Notes: generated by a model from the sequence alone, not told the origin. Positions 33,619 to 42,277 are shown, counted from the first letter of the stretch. The stretch: 64,000 nucleotides of DNA from DATJLY01 sp035518375 (GCA_035518375.1 DATIXQ010000023.1:1-64000); one strand, 5' to 3'. Program-made: numbers and translations.

Positions 33619-33784
33619 CGCGACAGCCCCTCCAATCCGGCTCCGATACCCCGGCGCGCGCACCCTGTCCAGAGATGGTCCGGCAGGGGGGCCGGGGCTG
33701 CGGGAATGCGCATCACCCGTCAATAGGTTGCGTGGTTCACGCGAGGGTGGCGGGCGGGACCGTGAGGACGGGCGGGCAATTTTA

Positions 33785-33801
33785 CCGAACGAACCCAATT
33801 T
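33785..33801 (+). repeat. Dispersed repeat CCGAACGAACCCAATTT, single distant copy
   Basis: This is an exact 17-base match to the copies at 8746 and 8783, about 25 kb away. Upstream bases ATTTTA are also shared with the 8746 copy. Like the others it lies in an intergenic region just upstream of a plus-strand gene cluster. Confidence 0.75.
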
Positions 33802-33836
33802 TCGGGCGGCGCGAGACAGCGGAGGGGCGGCAGCGC

Positions 33837-33865
33837 TTGTGCCGCGCTCCCGCCGGCGCTAGAAA
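33837..33865 (+). promoter_or_regulatory. Putative promoter of rpsF-rpsR-rplI
   Basis: TTGTGC (33837-33842) and TAGAAA (33860-33865) are separated by 17 bases. The leader would be about 80 bases long and would contain the two stem-loops at 33881-33926. The boxes match consensus only moderately. Confidence 0.4.
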
Positions 33866-33880
33866 GCGCGCCGTCTCCTT

Positions 33881-33926
33881 GCCGGATCATCCGGCTAGGC
33901 CCGGGCGGCTCCGCGGAGCGCCGGGC
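33881..33926 (+). promoter_or_regulatory. Two stem-loops in the rpsF leader, possible S6:S18 autoregulatory site
   Basis: GCCGGAT-C-ATCCGGC (33881-33895) is followed by a longer hairpin whose outer arms are GCCCGG (33899-33904) and CCGGGC (33921-33926). The inner part of that hairpin is the palindrome GCTCCGCGGAGC. The S6 and S18 proteins are known to control their own operon through a leader structure in many bacteria. Whether this leader is of that type is inferred from position only. Confidence 0.35.
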
Positions 33927-33951
33927 CGCGAAACAGCCAGAAGGAGCAGCG

Positions 33952-34350
33952 ATGCCGCTTTACGAAACCATCTTTATTGCACGCCAAGACATCTCCTCGG
34001 CCCAGGTCGACGCCTTGGCCGACCAGTTCACCGCCATCCTCGGCGAGCAGGGTGGGCAGGTGACGAAGCGCGAATATTGGGGCCTTCGGAACCTCGCCTA
34101 CCGGATCAAGAAGAACCGCAAGGGTCATTATATCCTGTTCAACGTCGACGCGCCGCCCGCCGCCGTGAGCGAGCTCGAGCGCAACATGCGCCTCAACGAG
34201 GATGTGCTGCGATATCTCTCGATCAGGGTCGAGGAACACGAGGCCGGGCCCTCAGCGGTGATGCAAGCCCGCAACCGTGGCGATGACCGCCGCCGCGATT
34301 CCTATCGCGATCGTGACGAGGCGCTCGCCGTGCCGGGAGCTGAAGAATGA
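33952..34350 (+). CDS. rpsF: 30S ribosomal protein S6
   Basis: The product has 132 aa. The family opening PLYETIFIARQDISSAQVDAL and the RLNEDVLRYLSIRVEEHE segment are clear. S6 binds S18 on the platform of the 30S subunit. A strong AAGGAG lies nine bases before the ATG. The C-terminal 35 residues are rich in Arg and Asp (RRRDSYRDRDEA), an extension seen in many alphaproteobacterial S6 proteins. It overlaps rpsR by four bases. Confidence 0.97.
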   Translation: MPLYETIFIARQDISSAQVDALADQFTAILGEQGGQVTKREYWGLRNLAYRIKKNRKGHYILFNVDAPPAAVSELERNMRLNEDVLRYLSIRVEEHEAGPSAVMQARNRGDDRRRDSYRDRDEALAVPGAEE

Positions 34351-34652
34351 GCGACATTGGACCTTCCGAACGCGGCGATCGCGCGGAGCGCGGCGAGCGG
34401 GGCGACCGCGGCCCGCGCGGCGGCGGCGGCCGGCGCCCGTTCTTTCGCCGGCGCAAGTCCTGCCCCTTCTCGGGCCCGAATGCGCCCAAGATCGACTACA
34501 AGGACGTGAAGCTCCTGCAGCGCTTCCTGAGCGAGCGCGGCAAGATCGTGCCGAGCCGCATCACCGCCGTCTCCACCAAACGTCAGCGCGAGCTGGCGCA
34601 GGCGATCAAGCGCGCGCGTTATCTCGGTCTGCTGCCGTTCAGCCTGCGCTAG
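34347..34652 (+). CDS. rpsR: 30S ribosomal protein S18 with Arg/Gly-rich N-terminal extension
   Basis: The product has 101 aa. The S18 core starts near residue 32 (FFRRRKSCPFSG) and runs through DYKDVKLLQRFLSERGKI to RYLGLLPFSLR. The first 30 residues are a low-complexity arginine, glycine and aspartate/glutamate stretch (RGDRAERGERGDRG) not needed for the fold. The single CPFSG cysteine is conserved. The ATG overlaps the rpsF stop, and AGGAG before rplI keeps the three genes in one unit. Confidence 0.96.
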   Translation: MSDIGPSERGDRAERGERGDRGPRGGGGRRPFFRRRKSCPFSGPNAPKIDYKDVKLLQRFLSERGKIVPSRITAVSTKRQRELAQAIKRARYLGLLPFSLR

Positions 34653-34661
34653 GAGAGGCTC

Positions 34662-35240
34662 ATGCCGGTCGAAGTTATCCTCCTCGAACGCGTCGAGAAG
34701 CTGGGCCAGATGGGCCAGGTCGTGAAGGTACGGCCGGGTTTTGCGCGCAATTTCCTGCTGCCGCAGAAGAAGGCGCTGCGCGCGACCAAGGAAAATCTCG
34801 CCATCTTCGAGACGCAGCGCGCGCAACTCGAGGCGCAAAACCTGCACCGCAAAGGCGAGGCCGAGCAGGTGGCGAAGAAGCTCGACGGCGTGTCCGTCGT
34901 CGTCATCCGCCAGGCCGGCGAGAGCGGCCAACTCTATGGCTCGGTCACGGCGCGCGACATTGCCGACGCGGTGACCGGCGCGGGCTTCACGGTGGGCCGC
35001 AGCCAAGTCGTGCTCGACAAGGCAATCAAGACCTTGGGCCTCCATAAGCAGCGCGTCGTGCTCCATCCCGAAGTGTCGGTGCACGTCACTGTCAACGTCG
35101 CGCAATCGGCCGAGGAGGCCGAGATGCAAGCGAAGGGTCTCGATCCGCTGCGGCTTGCGGCGGAAGCGGCGGAGCGCGAGGCGGAGGCGGCGCAGGGCGG
35201 CGGCCCGGCGGGGGCAGGGAGCGCGCCCGCGGGCGGCTGA
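34662..35240 (+). CDS. rplI: 50S ribosomal protein L9
   Basis: The product has 192 aa. The N-terminal domain reads VILLERVEKLGQMGQVVKV with RPGFARNFLLPQKKA. A long connecting helix and the C-terminal rRNA-binding domain follow (SVTARDIADAV). The last 30 residues are an Ala/Glu/Gly tail beyond the usual end. L9 sits at the base of the L1 stalk and affects reading-frame maintenance. GGAGAGG precedes the ATG. Its stop overlaps the next gene start (TGATG). Confidence 0.97.
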   Translation: MPVEVILLERVEKLGQMGQVVKVRPGFARNFLLPQKKALRATKENLAIFETQRAQLEAQNLHRKGEAEQVAKKLDGVSVVVIRQAGESGQLYGSVTARDIADAVTGAGFTVGRSQVVLDKAIKTLGLHKQRVVLHPEVSVHVTVNVAQSAEEAEMQAKGLDPLRLAAEAAEREAEAAQGGGPAGAGSAPAGG

Positions 35241-36067
35241 TGCGGCAGGTTCACCTGCCCGGCGGTGAAGCCGTCCCGGCGTTGGGTCTCGGCACGTGGC
35301 GAATGGGCGAAGCGCGCGGCAGCGAAGCGGCCGAGGTGAAGGCCATCGCGCGCGGCGTCGAACTCGGCATGAATCTCATCGACACGGCCGAGATGTACGG
35401 CGGCGGGGAGGCCGAGCGGCGCATCGCCAAGGCGATTGCGGGCAAGCGCGACAAACTCTTCATCGTGAGCAAAGTGCTGCCCGAGAACGCGACGCGTGCC
35501 GGCACGGTCGCGGCCTGCGAGCGGAGCCTGAAGCGGCTCGGGACCGACCGGATCGACCTCTATCTCCTCCACTGGCCCGGTTCCGTGCCGCTTGCCGAGA
35601 CGCTCGCCGGGTTCGAGACGCTGCTGCGCGCGCAGAAGATCCGCTACTGGGGCGTCAGCAATTTCGACATGCGCGACCTTGATGATCTTGCGGCTGCAGG
35701 CGGGACAGGCTGCGCCGCAAACCAGGTGCTCTACAATTTGTCGCGGCGCGGCATCGAATGGGACGTTGTGCCACGCTGCCGCGCCGCGGACATGATGGTG
35801 ATGGCCTATTCGCCCTTGGAGCAGGGGCGAATGCTCGGCAACTCGGCGCTTAAGAAGGTTGCATCGGCGCGGGGCCTTTCGGCCGCACAGGTGGCGCTTG
35901 CTTGGGCGCTCGCGCAGGGCGCCTCCGTCATCCCCAAGGCGACCGATCTCGCTCATGTCGAGGAAAATGCCAAGGCTGCCGACCTCGCGTTGTCGCCCGA
36001 GGAAATGGCAACGCTCGACCGCGCCTTCCCACCGCCGAAATCCGCGCGCCCGCTCGACATGCTTTAG
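35240..36067 (+). CDS. Aldo/keto reductase
   Basis: The product has 275 aa in an (alpha/beta)8 barrel. The catalytic Tyr lies in DTAEMYGGGEAE, the active-site Lys in FIVSKVLP and the His in YLLHWPGS. The NADPH-binding end is SVIPKATDLAHVEENAKA. The family reduces aldehydes and ketones, and the closest subgroup resembles YafB/DkgB-type enzymes. It overlaps the rplI stop by one base and so may be read through from the ribosomal operon. The substrate is unknown. Confidence 0.9.
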   Translation: MRQVHLPGGEAVPALGLGTWRMGEARGSEAAEVKAIARGVELGMNLIDTAEMYGGGEAERRIAKAIAGKRDKLFIVSKVLPENATRAGTVAACERSLKRLGTDRIDLYLLHWPGSVPLAETLAGFETLLRAQKIRYWGVSNFDMRDLDDLAAAGGTGCAANQVLYNLSRRGIEWDVVPRCRAADMMVMAYSPLEQGRMLGNSALKKVASARGLSAAQVALAWALAQGASVIPKATDLAHVEENAKAADLALSPEEMATLDRAFPPPKSARPLDML

Positions 36068-36096
36068 CGGTAGACTGGCCGCCGGGGAGGAAGAAC

Positions 36097-37455
36097 ATGC
36101 GGCAGGACGAAAGCTATAGCGTCACCGCGGTCATCGACGCGGCACGCGTCAGCCCGTACCAGTGGATGGTGCTGGCGATCAGCCTCGTGACCGCGATGTT
36201 CGACGGCTACGACACACAGGGCATCGCGTACGTGGCGCCGGTGATGGCGAAGGATCTGGGCATCAGCCCGGCCCAACTCGGTCCCGTCTTCAGCGCGGGG
36301 CTTCTGGGGCTCACGCTGGGAGGCATCACCTTCGGCATGCTCGCCGATAAGATCGGGCGGCGGCAGGCGATCATCTGGCCGGTCGTCATCTTCGGTGTGT
36401 TCTCGATCCTGACGCCGATGGGTCACACGCTGCAGAGCGTCATCGTGCTGCGGCTTCTTGCGGGCTTTGGATTGGGCGGCACGCTGCCCTCCGTCACGGC
36501 CTACGTGCTCGAATACTCGCCCCACCGCATGCGCTCGCTTCTTGTCAACAGCACCGGCGCGTTCTTCGCGTTCGGCTCGATCGTCGGCGGCGTGCTCGCG
36601 AACGCGCTCATCCCGACGTGGGGCTGGCAATCGACTTTCTATGTGGGTGGCATCGTGCCGCTGCTCTTCCTTGGTGTCGTCATCCCGTTCCTGCCGGAAT
36701 CCGTGCGCTTCCTGCTGCTTTCAGGAAAGGCGATGGAGCGTGTGGCAGCGATCATGCAGAGGATCGTGCCGGAGCGGAAATTCGCGCTTTCCGCACGCTT
36801 CACGCTCGAGCGGAACGTGGCCGGCATCACCGTGAAACACCTCTTCACCGAGGGGCGAGCCTTCGGCACGGTGCTGATCTGGATCGCCTTCATCATGAAT
36901 TTGTTTGTGCTGGTCTATCTCATCTTCTGGATGCCGACCTTGCTGCGCCAAGTTGGCCAGCCTTTGAACGTGGCGATCGAGGCAACGATCTTCTATGGCG
37001 TCGGGGGCATCGTCGGCGGGCTCGTCGTCGGCTGGGTCGCCGACCGCGTCGGTTCACTCTATGGCGTGCTCGCCTGCGCCTATGTCGGCGCCGCCATCTT
37101 CATCACCGTCGCGGCCTTTTCCGTGCACGACACGACGATCCTCATTCCAGCGATGTTTATGACCGGCTTCAGCATCAATGGCGGGCAGCCCTCGCTCAAC
37201 ACCATCTCCGGCATTTTCTATCCGACCGCGATCCGAGCCACGGGCATAGGCTGGGCCTTGGGCATCGGCCGGATCGGCGCCGTTGTCGGCCCGATTGTGG
37301 GCGGGCTCCTTGTCGGCGCGCATTTCGCGGTACCGTCGGTCATCCTTGCCAACACGATCCCGGCGGCGGTGGCCGCGGTCGCCATCGTTATTCTGCGCCA
37401 GGTGGTGCGGCGGATGGGAGCGGCATCCGCACGTCCGGCAGTCGCGGCAACGTGA
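36097..37455 (+). CDS. MFS transporter, aromatic acid:H+ symporter type
   Basis: The product has 452 aa and twelve helices. The first loop carries FDGYDTQGIAYVAP, where the Asp-Gly-Tyr-Asp signature is typical of the AAHS branch (PcaK, BenK, MhpT). GMLADKIGRRQAI is the MFS A-motif, and the sixth-helix end holds PESVRFLL. AGGAAGAAC precedes the ATG. It is followed at once by a luciferase-like monooxygenase, so uptake and oxidation of an aromatic or carboxylic substrate is a reasonable guess. Confidence 0.87.
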   Translation: MRQDESYSVTAVIDAARVSPYQWMVLAISLVTAMFDGYDTQGIAYVAPVMAKDLGISPAQLGPVFSAGLLGLTLGGITFGMLADKIGRRQAIIWPVVIFGVFSILTPMGHTLQSVIVLRLLAGFGLGGTLPSVTAYVLEYSPHRMRSLLVNSTGAFFAFGSIVGGVLANALIPTWGWQSTFYVGGIVPLLFLGVVIPFLPESVRFLLLSGKAMERVAAIMQRIVPERKFALSARFTLERNVAGITVKHLFTEGRAFGTVLIWIAFIMNLFVLVYLIFWMPTLLRQVGQPLNVAIEATIFYGVGGIVGGLVVGWVADRVGSLYGVLACAYVGAAIFITVAAFSVHDTTILIPAMFMTGFSINGGQPSLNTISGIFYPTAIRATGIGWALGIGRIGAVVGPIVGGLLVGAHFAVPSVILANTIPAAVAAVAIVILRQVVRRMGAASARPAVAAT

Positions 37456-37483
37456 ACGAGCAAGAGAAACAAGGAAGGGTGCG

Positions 37484-38569
37484 ATGAAATTCGCGCATTT
37501 CGCCCATGTCTGGGGTAAGGAAGGTATGACGCCGGCCCAGCGCTATCAGCAGCTCTGGCGCGAGCTTGTGCTCTGCGACGAGCTCGGGTTCGACTACGGC
37601 TTCTGCGTCGAGCACCACTTCCGCCCTGACGAGAGCTGGATGTCGGCGCCGGGCCTTTACAGCGTCGCCGCTGGTGCGCGCACGAAGCACATGCGCTTGG
37701 GCGGCATGGGTCATATCGTGCCCCTCCACAATGCCTTGAGGCTCACCGAGGAGATCGCGCTTGCCGACCAGATGATCGGCGGGCGGCTCGAGGTGGGGCT
37801 CGTGCCGGGAATTACTCCGGCGAATTTCGGGCCCTTCGGCGTCAACTACGACACGCGGCGCGAGGTGACGCACGAATTCGTCGCATTCCTTAAGACCGCC
37901 TACCGCGCCCAGGATCCGTTCGACTTCGCGGGCCAATACCACAAGGTCAAGGGCGCGCGGCTCGCGGTCATGCCGGCACAGAACCCGCACCCGCCGCTGT
38001 GGATCGAATCGCGCGATCCGGCGACGCTCGAATTCTGCGCTGAGAACGGGATCAACACCGGCTATTTCTTCCTCTATCCGCGCCACGACGCTGCGCCGCG
38101 CTACCGCAAGTTCCTCGAGCAGTGGAAGGCCAAAGGCCGGAAAGAAAAGCCGCACATCGCCTATTCCTGCATCTGCTACGTCGACGAGACCGACGACAAA
38201 GCGCTTCGGAAGCTCGAGGCGGCAGGTTCTGCCTATCGCGGATTTCTGCCGCCGACGCGGACGCAGGCGGAATTGGATGCCGCGCTCGAAGCCAACGGCA
38301 AGCGCTTCGAGGAGCGCGGCGAGCCGGGCGCGGGCGAGGTCGCGCGCCATCTCCTCGACGGAAAGTGGCAGTATGAACGTGATCTGCTGCTCGTGGGATC
38401 TGCCGACACGGTCGCAAAGAAGCTCAAGGCTATCGCGACCGAGGGTCTGTTCGACACGTTCTTCGCCGAGTTCAATTTCGGCAACCTCGCCGAGGATGAT
38501 CTGATGCGCTCGATCCGGCTCTTCGGCACCGAGGTGATGCCGCGCTTGCGCGATTTCGTGCCGTTCTGA
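37484..38569 (+). CDS. Luciferase-like (LLM class) flavin-dependent oxidoreductase
   Basis: The product has 361 aa with the luciferase TIM-barrel pattern. FCVEHHFRPDESW lies at the position of the conserved His pair, and the segment LTEEIALADQMIGGRLEVG follows. PHPPLWIESRDPATLEF marks the sugar-phosphate-like loop for FMN. It is probably the monooxygenase half of a two-component system. GAAGGG precedes the ATG, and the MFS symporter lies 28 bases upstream. It is not close to the other three family members in this window at the level of visible motifs. Confidence 0.86.
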   Translation: MKFAHFAHVWGKEGMTPAQRYQQLWRELVLCDELGFDYGFCVEHHFRPDESWMSAPGLYSVAAGARTKHMRLGGMGHIVPLHNALRLTEEIALADQMIGGRLEVGLVPGITPANFGPFGVNYDTRREVTHEFVAFLKTAYRAQDPFDFAGQYHKVKGARLAVMPAQNPHPPLWIESRDPATLEFCAENGINTGYFFLYPRHDAAPRYRKFLEQWKAKGRKEKPHIAYSCICYVDETDDKALRKLEAAGSAYRGFLPPTRTQAELDAALEANGKRFEERGEPGAGEVARHLLDGKWQYERDLLLVGSADTVAKKLKAIATEGLFDTFFAEFNFGNLAEDDLMRSIRLFGTEVMPRLRDFVPF

Positions 38570-38621
38570 GAATTCGGCCGCAAGGAGCGGAGTGGCAGGC
38601 CGCTGGGGCCGGCGCATATAG

Positions 38622-38641
38622 CCTCCATTCACCGATGGAGG
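38622..38641 (+). promoter_or_regulatory. Hairpin masking the DUF1203 ribosome binding site
   Basis: CCTCCAT (38622-38628) pairs perfectly with ATGGAGG (38635-38641) around a six-base loop. The second arm contains the whole Shine-Dalgarno GGAGG, seven bases before the ATG at 38649. As drawn, the stem hides the site from the ribosome. TTT after the stem also gives it some terminator character for the gene upstream. Confidence 0.45.
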
Positions 38642-38648
38642 TTTGATC

Positions 38649-39116
38649 ATGAGTTTCCGTATTCGTGGACTGCCAAACGAGCCCTTCGCGCCGCTCTTCG
38701 AGCTCGCGGATGACGAGCTCGCAAAGCGGGGCGCGGTGCGTCGCATCGCCGACGATCGCAGGCCCGGCTATCCCTGTCGTGTTAGTCTGACGGACTCACG
38801 CCCGGGTGACGAGCTTCTGCTCGTCAACTACGAGCACCATGCCGTTGCCTCGCCTTATCGCATGCGGTTTGCCATCTTCGTGCGCAAGGGGGAAGAAACT
38901 TACGATGAGGTCGGCTGTGTGCCCGAGCAGCTGCGCTTGCGCACGCTTGCCGTGCGCGCGTTTGACGAGGATGGCATGATGCGCGGGTTCGAGCTCGTCG
39001 ATGGGCGCGCCCTCGAAGCGACGATCGAACGGCTCTTTGTCGATCCGAGAGCGGCCTACCTTCATGTTCATTTCGCGGCGCCCGGATGCTATGCCGCGCG
39101 CGTCGATAGGGCGTAA
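38649..39116 (+). CDS. DUF1203 family protein
   Basis: A 155-residue cytoplasmic protein matching the DUF1203 layout. It opens SFRIRGLPNEPFAPLF, followed by PGYPCRVSLTDSRPGDELLL and a histidine-containing FVDPRAAYLHVHFAAPGCYAARVDRA end. The conserved Cys and His residues could bind a metal or act catalytically, but no activity is known to me for the family. The ATG at 38649 is preferred over a TTG at 38643 because GGAGG is at ideal spacing. That site lies inside a hairpin. Confidence 0.8.
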   Translation: MSFRIRGLPNEPFAPLFELADDELAKRGAVRRIADDRRPGYPCRVSLTDSRPGDELLLVNYEHHAVASPYRMRFAIFVRKGEETYDEVGCVPEQLRLRTLAVRAFDEDGMMRGFELVDGRALEATIERLFVDPRAAYLHVHFAAPGCYAARVDRA

Positions 39117-39145
39117 GCTTTGCGGCCATAGAGAGGGAGGACGAA

Positions 39146-39904
39146 ATGGCACGGCTTTCCGGCGTTTCCGCAATCGTGACGGGGGCCGCGCCCGGCGGCA
39201 TCGGCAGCGTCTATGCCAGGGCGCTCGCAGCCGAAGGGGCAAAGCTCAGCCTCTGCGACATCGACCCGGTCGACGCCACGGTCAAGGCGATCAAGGACGC
39301 GGGCGGCACCGCGATCGGACGCCTGTGCGACGTGACCGATCCCAAGGCGGTGGCGGCGCTCGTCAAGGCGACCGACGAGGCGTTCGGCGGCGTGCAGGTG
39401 CTCGTCAACAACGCAGCGCTCTTCGGCAAGATCACACAGAAGCCTCTCATGGAAATCCCGTCCGAGGAATGGGACCGCGTCATGGTGGTCAACACGCGCG
39501 GACCCTTCGAGTGCGTCAAGGCGGTCGTGCCGGTGATGCGGCGCGGCGGCTATGGCAAGATCATCAACATCGCGTCGGGCACCGTGTTCAAGGGCACGCC
39601 GATGATGCTGCACTATGTGAGCTCGAAGGGCGCGGTGGTCGCCATGACGCGGGCGATGGCGCGCGAACTTGGCGGAGACGGGATCCGCGTCAACGCCATC
39701 GCGCCGGGCCTCACATTGAGCGACGTGGTGAAGGGACGGAACGATTATGGCGCGCTTCGCACCGTGAACATCCAGAGCCGCTGCATCAAGCGCGACGAGG
39801 AACCCGATGATCTCGTCGGGACGGTGATCTTCCTCGCCTCGCGCGACAGCGACTTCATGACCGGTCAGACCATGCTCGTCGACGGCGGTTCGGCGATGCA
39901 TTAG
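39146..39904 (+). CDS. SDR family NAD(P)-dependent oxidoreductase
   Basis: The product has 252 aa. The cofactor loop reads TGAAPGGIGSVYA, a slight variant of TGxxxGIG. VNNAALFG, the Ser in NIASGTVFKG and the Tyr-Lys pair in YVSSKGA give a complete catalytic set. The C-terminus FMTGQTMLVDGGSAMH is typical. GGGAGGACGAA precedes the ATG. It lies between DUF1203 and an amidohydrolase. An alcohol or hydroxyacid dehydrogenase role in the same catabolic route is likely but not specific. Confidence 0.9.
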   Translation: MARLSGVSAIVTGAAPGGIGSVYARALAAEGAKLSLCDIDPVDATVKAIKDAGGTAIGRLCDVTDPKAVAALVKATDEAFGGVQVLVNNAALFGKITQKPLMEIPSEEWDRVMVVNTRGPFECVKAVVPVMRRGGYGKIINIASGTVFKGTPMMLHYVSSKGAVVAMTRAMARELGGDGIRVNAIAPGLTLSDVVKGRNDYGALRTVNIQSRCIKRDEEPDDLVGTVIFLASRDSDFMTGQTMLVDGGSAMH

Positions 39905-39980
39905 GCGGCGCCCGCCTTATTTCCGTCGCCGCGTTGATCGTCTAGGATTGCGCCAGGAAACCTTCTCGGCGGAGAACCCC

Positions 39981-41204
39981 ATGGATTCGTTGGTCCGCGA
40001 TCCCGCGCTCGAGACGTTCGACACCGCGCGCCTTCTCGCCAATGCGAAGGAGCAGTCGGCGAAGCGCAAATACGAAGACTTCATGATCATCGACGTCGAC
40101 GCACATCATTATGAAAGCGAATCCTACGGCGAGATTATCGATTTCATCGACGACCCGGTGTTCCGCAACGAGGCGCGGATGCAAGGGATGGGCCGCACCG
40201 GCCTGATGCAGCCCGAGGCCAACTACCAGAACATGGGTGGCCGCATCACGCGCATCTTCCAGCGCGGCGCCGAGAAGGTGCCGGGCGCCCCGCACCGCGA
40301 CATCACGCTGACGAAGCGCTGGATGGACGCGATGGGGGTCGATCTCATCTGTCTCTTCCCGACGCCGATGCTCTCGCTCGGCATGAACCCGCGGCCCGAT
40401 AACGAGCTGCAGCTCGCGCGCGCCTACAACCGTTGGCTTTGCGACAAGGTGATCGCGAACGAGCCGCGCATCCGCTCGATGCTTTATCTGCCCTTCAATC
40501 ACCCCGAGGGCAGCATCAAGATGGTCGAGGATTTCGCGGACAAGCCCGGCGTCATCGGCTTCATGGTGACGAGCCCGCGCGAGCGCGGCGTCTTCGACAA
40601 TGCCTATATGCGGCTTTACGCCATGCTCGAAGAGCGCGGGCTTCCGCTCGCGTTCCACGGCGGCTTCTCCTGGGCCGAGCAGTCGTTCAAGCTCGCCAAC
40701 CGCTTCATCGTCGTGCACGCGCTGGGCTTCACCTTTTTCAACATGCTTCATCTCTCGAACTGGATCATGAACGCGCTGCCCGAGCGCTTCCCGAAGCTCA
40801 AGACCATCTGGATCGAAAGCGGGCTCGCGTGGATCCCGTTCCTGATGCAGCGGCTCGACAACGAATACATGATGCGCACGTCCGAAGCGCCCGGCCTCAA
40901 GAAGAAGCCGTCGGACTATATCCGCGACATGTTCTTCACGACCCAGCCGATGGAGGCGGTCGAGAACCGCGACGCGCTCGAGCTCACCTTCCGCATGATG
41001 AAGGCCGAGACGCAGCTCCTCTATTCCTCGGACTATCCGCACTGGGACATGGATCTGCCGAGCGTAATCTACGACCTGCCGTTCCTGTCGCAGGAAGCGA
41101 AGCGCAATATCCTGGGCGAGAATGCGCGGCGGCTCTTCAAGCTCGATCCGCTCCTGGCCGGCCATAAGCTCGAGCGCAAGGCGGCGCGCACCGCCGCGCA
41201 GTAG
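39981..41204 (+). CDS. Amidohydrolase family protein (ACMSD/LigW-like, PF04909)
   Basis: The product has 407 aa. The metal site begins with DVDAHHYE. FHGGFSW supplies the barrel His, VVHALGF another, and YSSDYPHWDMDLP the final Asp. This is the amidohydrolase-2 pattern of decarboxylases and hydrolases acting on aromatic or cyclic acids. The family opening HxH is replaced by DAHHYE, which still offers His ligands. I took the ATG at 39981, preceded by GGAGAAC. The stop is five bases from the convergent permease gene. Confidence 0.85.
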   Translation: MDSLVRDPALETFDTARLLANAKEQSAKRKYEDFMIIDVDAHHYESESYGEIIDFIDDPVFRNEARMQGMGRTGLMQPEANYQNMGGRITRIFQRGAEKVPGAPHRDITLTKRWMDAMGVDLICLFPTPMLSLGMNPRPDNELQLARAYNRWLCDKVIANEPRIRSMLYLPFNHPEGSIKMVEDFADKPGVIGFMVTSPRERGVFDNAYMRLYAMLEERGLPLAFHGGFSWAEQSFKLANRFIVVHALGFTFFNMLHLSNWIMNALPERFPKLKTIWIESGLAWIPFLMQRLDNEYMMRTSEAPGLKKKPSDYIRDMFFTTQPMEAVENRDALELTFRMMKAETQLLYSSDYPHWDMDLPSVIYDLPFLSQEAKRNILGENARRLFKLDPLLAGHKLERKAARTAAQ

Positions 41205-41209
41205 GCGCC

Positions 41210-42277
41210 CTACGCTCCTGCCTCACCCTCGCGCGAGGCGGCGACCCACTCGCGCCACAGCGTGAGGAGGGCCGCCATGATCGCGGGGCCGAGGAACAGG
41301 CCCACGAGGCCGAAGCCTTCGAGCCCGCCGAGAATGCCAAGCAGCACCCATAGGAAGGGCAGCTTGGCCGCGCCTCCGATCAGCACCGGCCGCACGAAAT
41401 GGTCGGCGACGAAGACGACGACGGCGCCAATGCCAAGCAGGATGAGCGCCGGCCACAGCCCGTCCTGCGACAGCAGCACGAGCGCCGCGAGCCCGAAGAC
41501 GAGCGGCGCGCCAAACGGGATCATGGCGAGGACCGCGGTGGCGCCGCCGAAGAGCGCCGCATGTGGCAGGCCCAGCGACACGTAGGCCGCGGCCAGCACC
41601 GCGCCCTCGCCGAGCCCGACGAGAACGAGGCCGTTCACCGTGCCGCGGATCGCATGCACCATCTGCACGCCGACGCGCGTGCCCTGGGGCCCGACGAGGC
41701 GGCCGACGAGCGCTTCGATATCGCGCACGAGCCGCGCCCCGTCGCGGTAGACGAAGAACAGAGTCAGCAGCGTGAAGACGAGCACGGTCGAGCGCCGCGC
41801 GAGCTGCTGGCCGAGCGTGCGTGTCCAGTCGATCACGAGGCCGCGGTCGAGCCGTCCCAAGAGCTGCTGTGCGCCGTGCGGATCGGCGAGGTTCGTTTGC
41901 CACCAATGCTTCGCATAAACACCGAACCATGGGAGCTCGCCGAGCCATTGCGGCGTCGGCAGGCCTTCCTTCTCGAGGTCGGGCAGCGTGCGCGCGAAGA
42001 ACAGCGTTTCGCGGCCGAGCTCGATTGCCATGAGCGCGACCGGCACGAGGAACACGAGCCCGACGATCAGCGTGAACGTCAAGGGCGCCAGCATCGCGTC
42101 CTGGCGCGGCGATCCGCGTTGCTTGAAGCGGATATAGAGCGGCCAAGTCGCGACCGCGAAGATCGTCGCCCACAGGAGCGCCGGGATGAAGTCCCACAGG
42201 ATCCAGAACGCGAGCCCTGTGAGCGCCGCGGTGACGGCAAGGCGGGCGTTGCGTTGGATCGTGGTCTGGCGCTCCAT
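41210..42277 (-). CDS. AI-2E family transporter (PerM/TqsA type permease)
   Basis: The product has 355 aa with about eight helices. The family signature AIRGTVNGLVLVGLGEGAVL and the GPAIMAALLTLWREW C-terminal segment are clear. Members export small solutes; autoinducer-2 export is shown only for TqsA. I chose the ATG at 42277. A second in-frame ATG at 42298 overlaps a TATACT box (42292-42287), which would otherwise give a transcript starting next to 42277 with almost no leader. It diverges from the c-type cytochrome gene. Confidence 0.82.
   Translation of the reverse strand: MERQTTIQRNARLAVTAALTGLAFWILWDFIPALLWATIFAVATWPLYIRFKQRGSPRQDAMLAPLTFTLIVGLVFLVPVALMAIELGRETLFFARTLPDLEKEGLPTPQWLGELPWFGVYAKHWWQTNLADPHGAQQLLGRLDRGLVIDWTRTLGQQLARRSTVLVFTLLTLFFVYRDGARLVRDIEALVGRLVGPQGTRVGVQMVHAIRGTVNGLVLVGLGEGAVLAAAYVSLGLPHAALFGGATAVLAMIPFGAPLVFGLAALVLLSQDGLWPALILLGIGAVVVFVADHFVRPVLIGGAAKLPFLWVLLGILGGLEGFGLVGLFLGPAIMAALLTLWREWVAASREGEAGA

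Larger units (their letters stand above)
33619..33951. other. 333-base gap between the lipoprotein gene and rpsF
   Basis: This divergent region holds one copy of the dispersed repeat, a probable rpsF promoter and two leader hairpins, listed separately. Nothing clear was found for the lipoprotein-fabD promoter, although it should lie in the first 100 bases. Open frames crossing the region show no protein-like composition. Confidence 0.5.
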
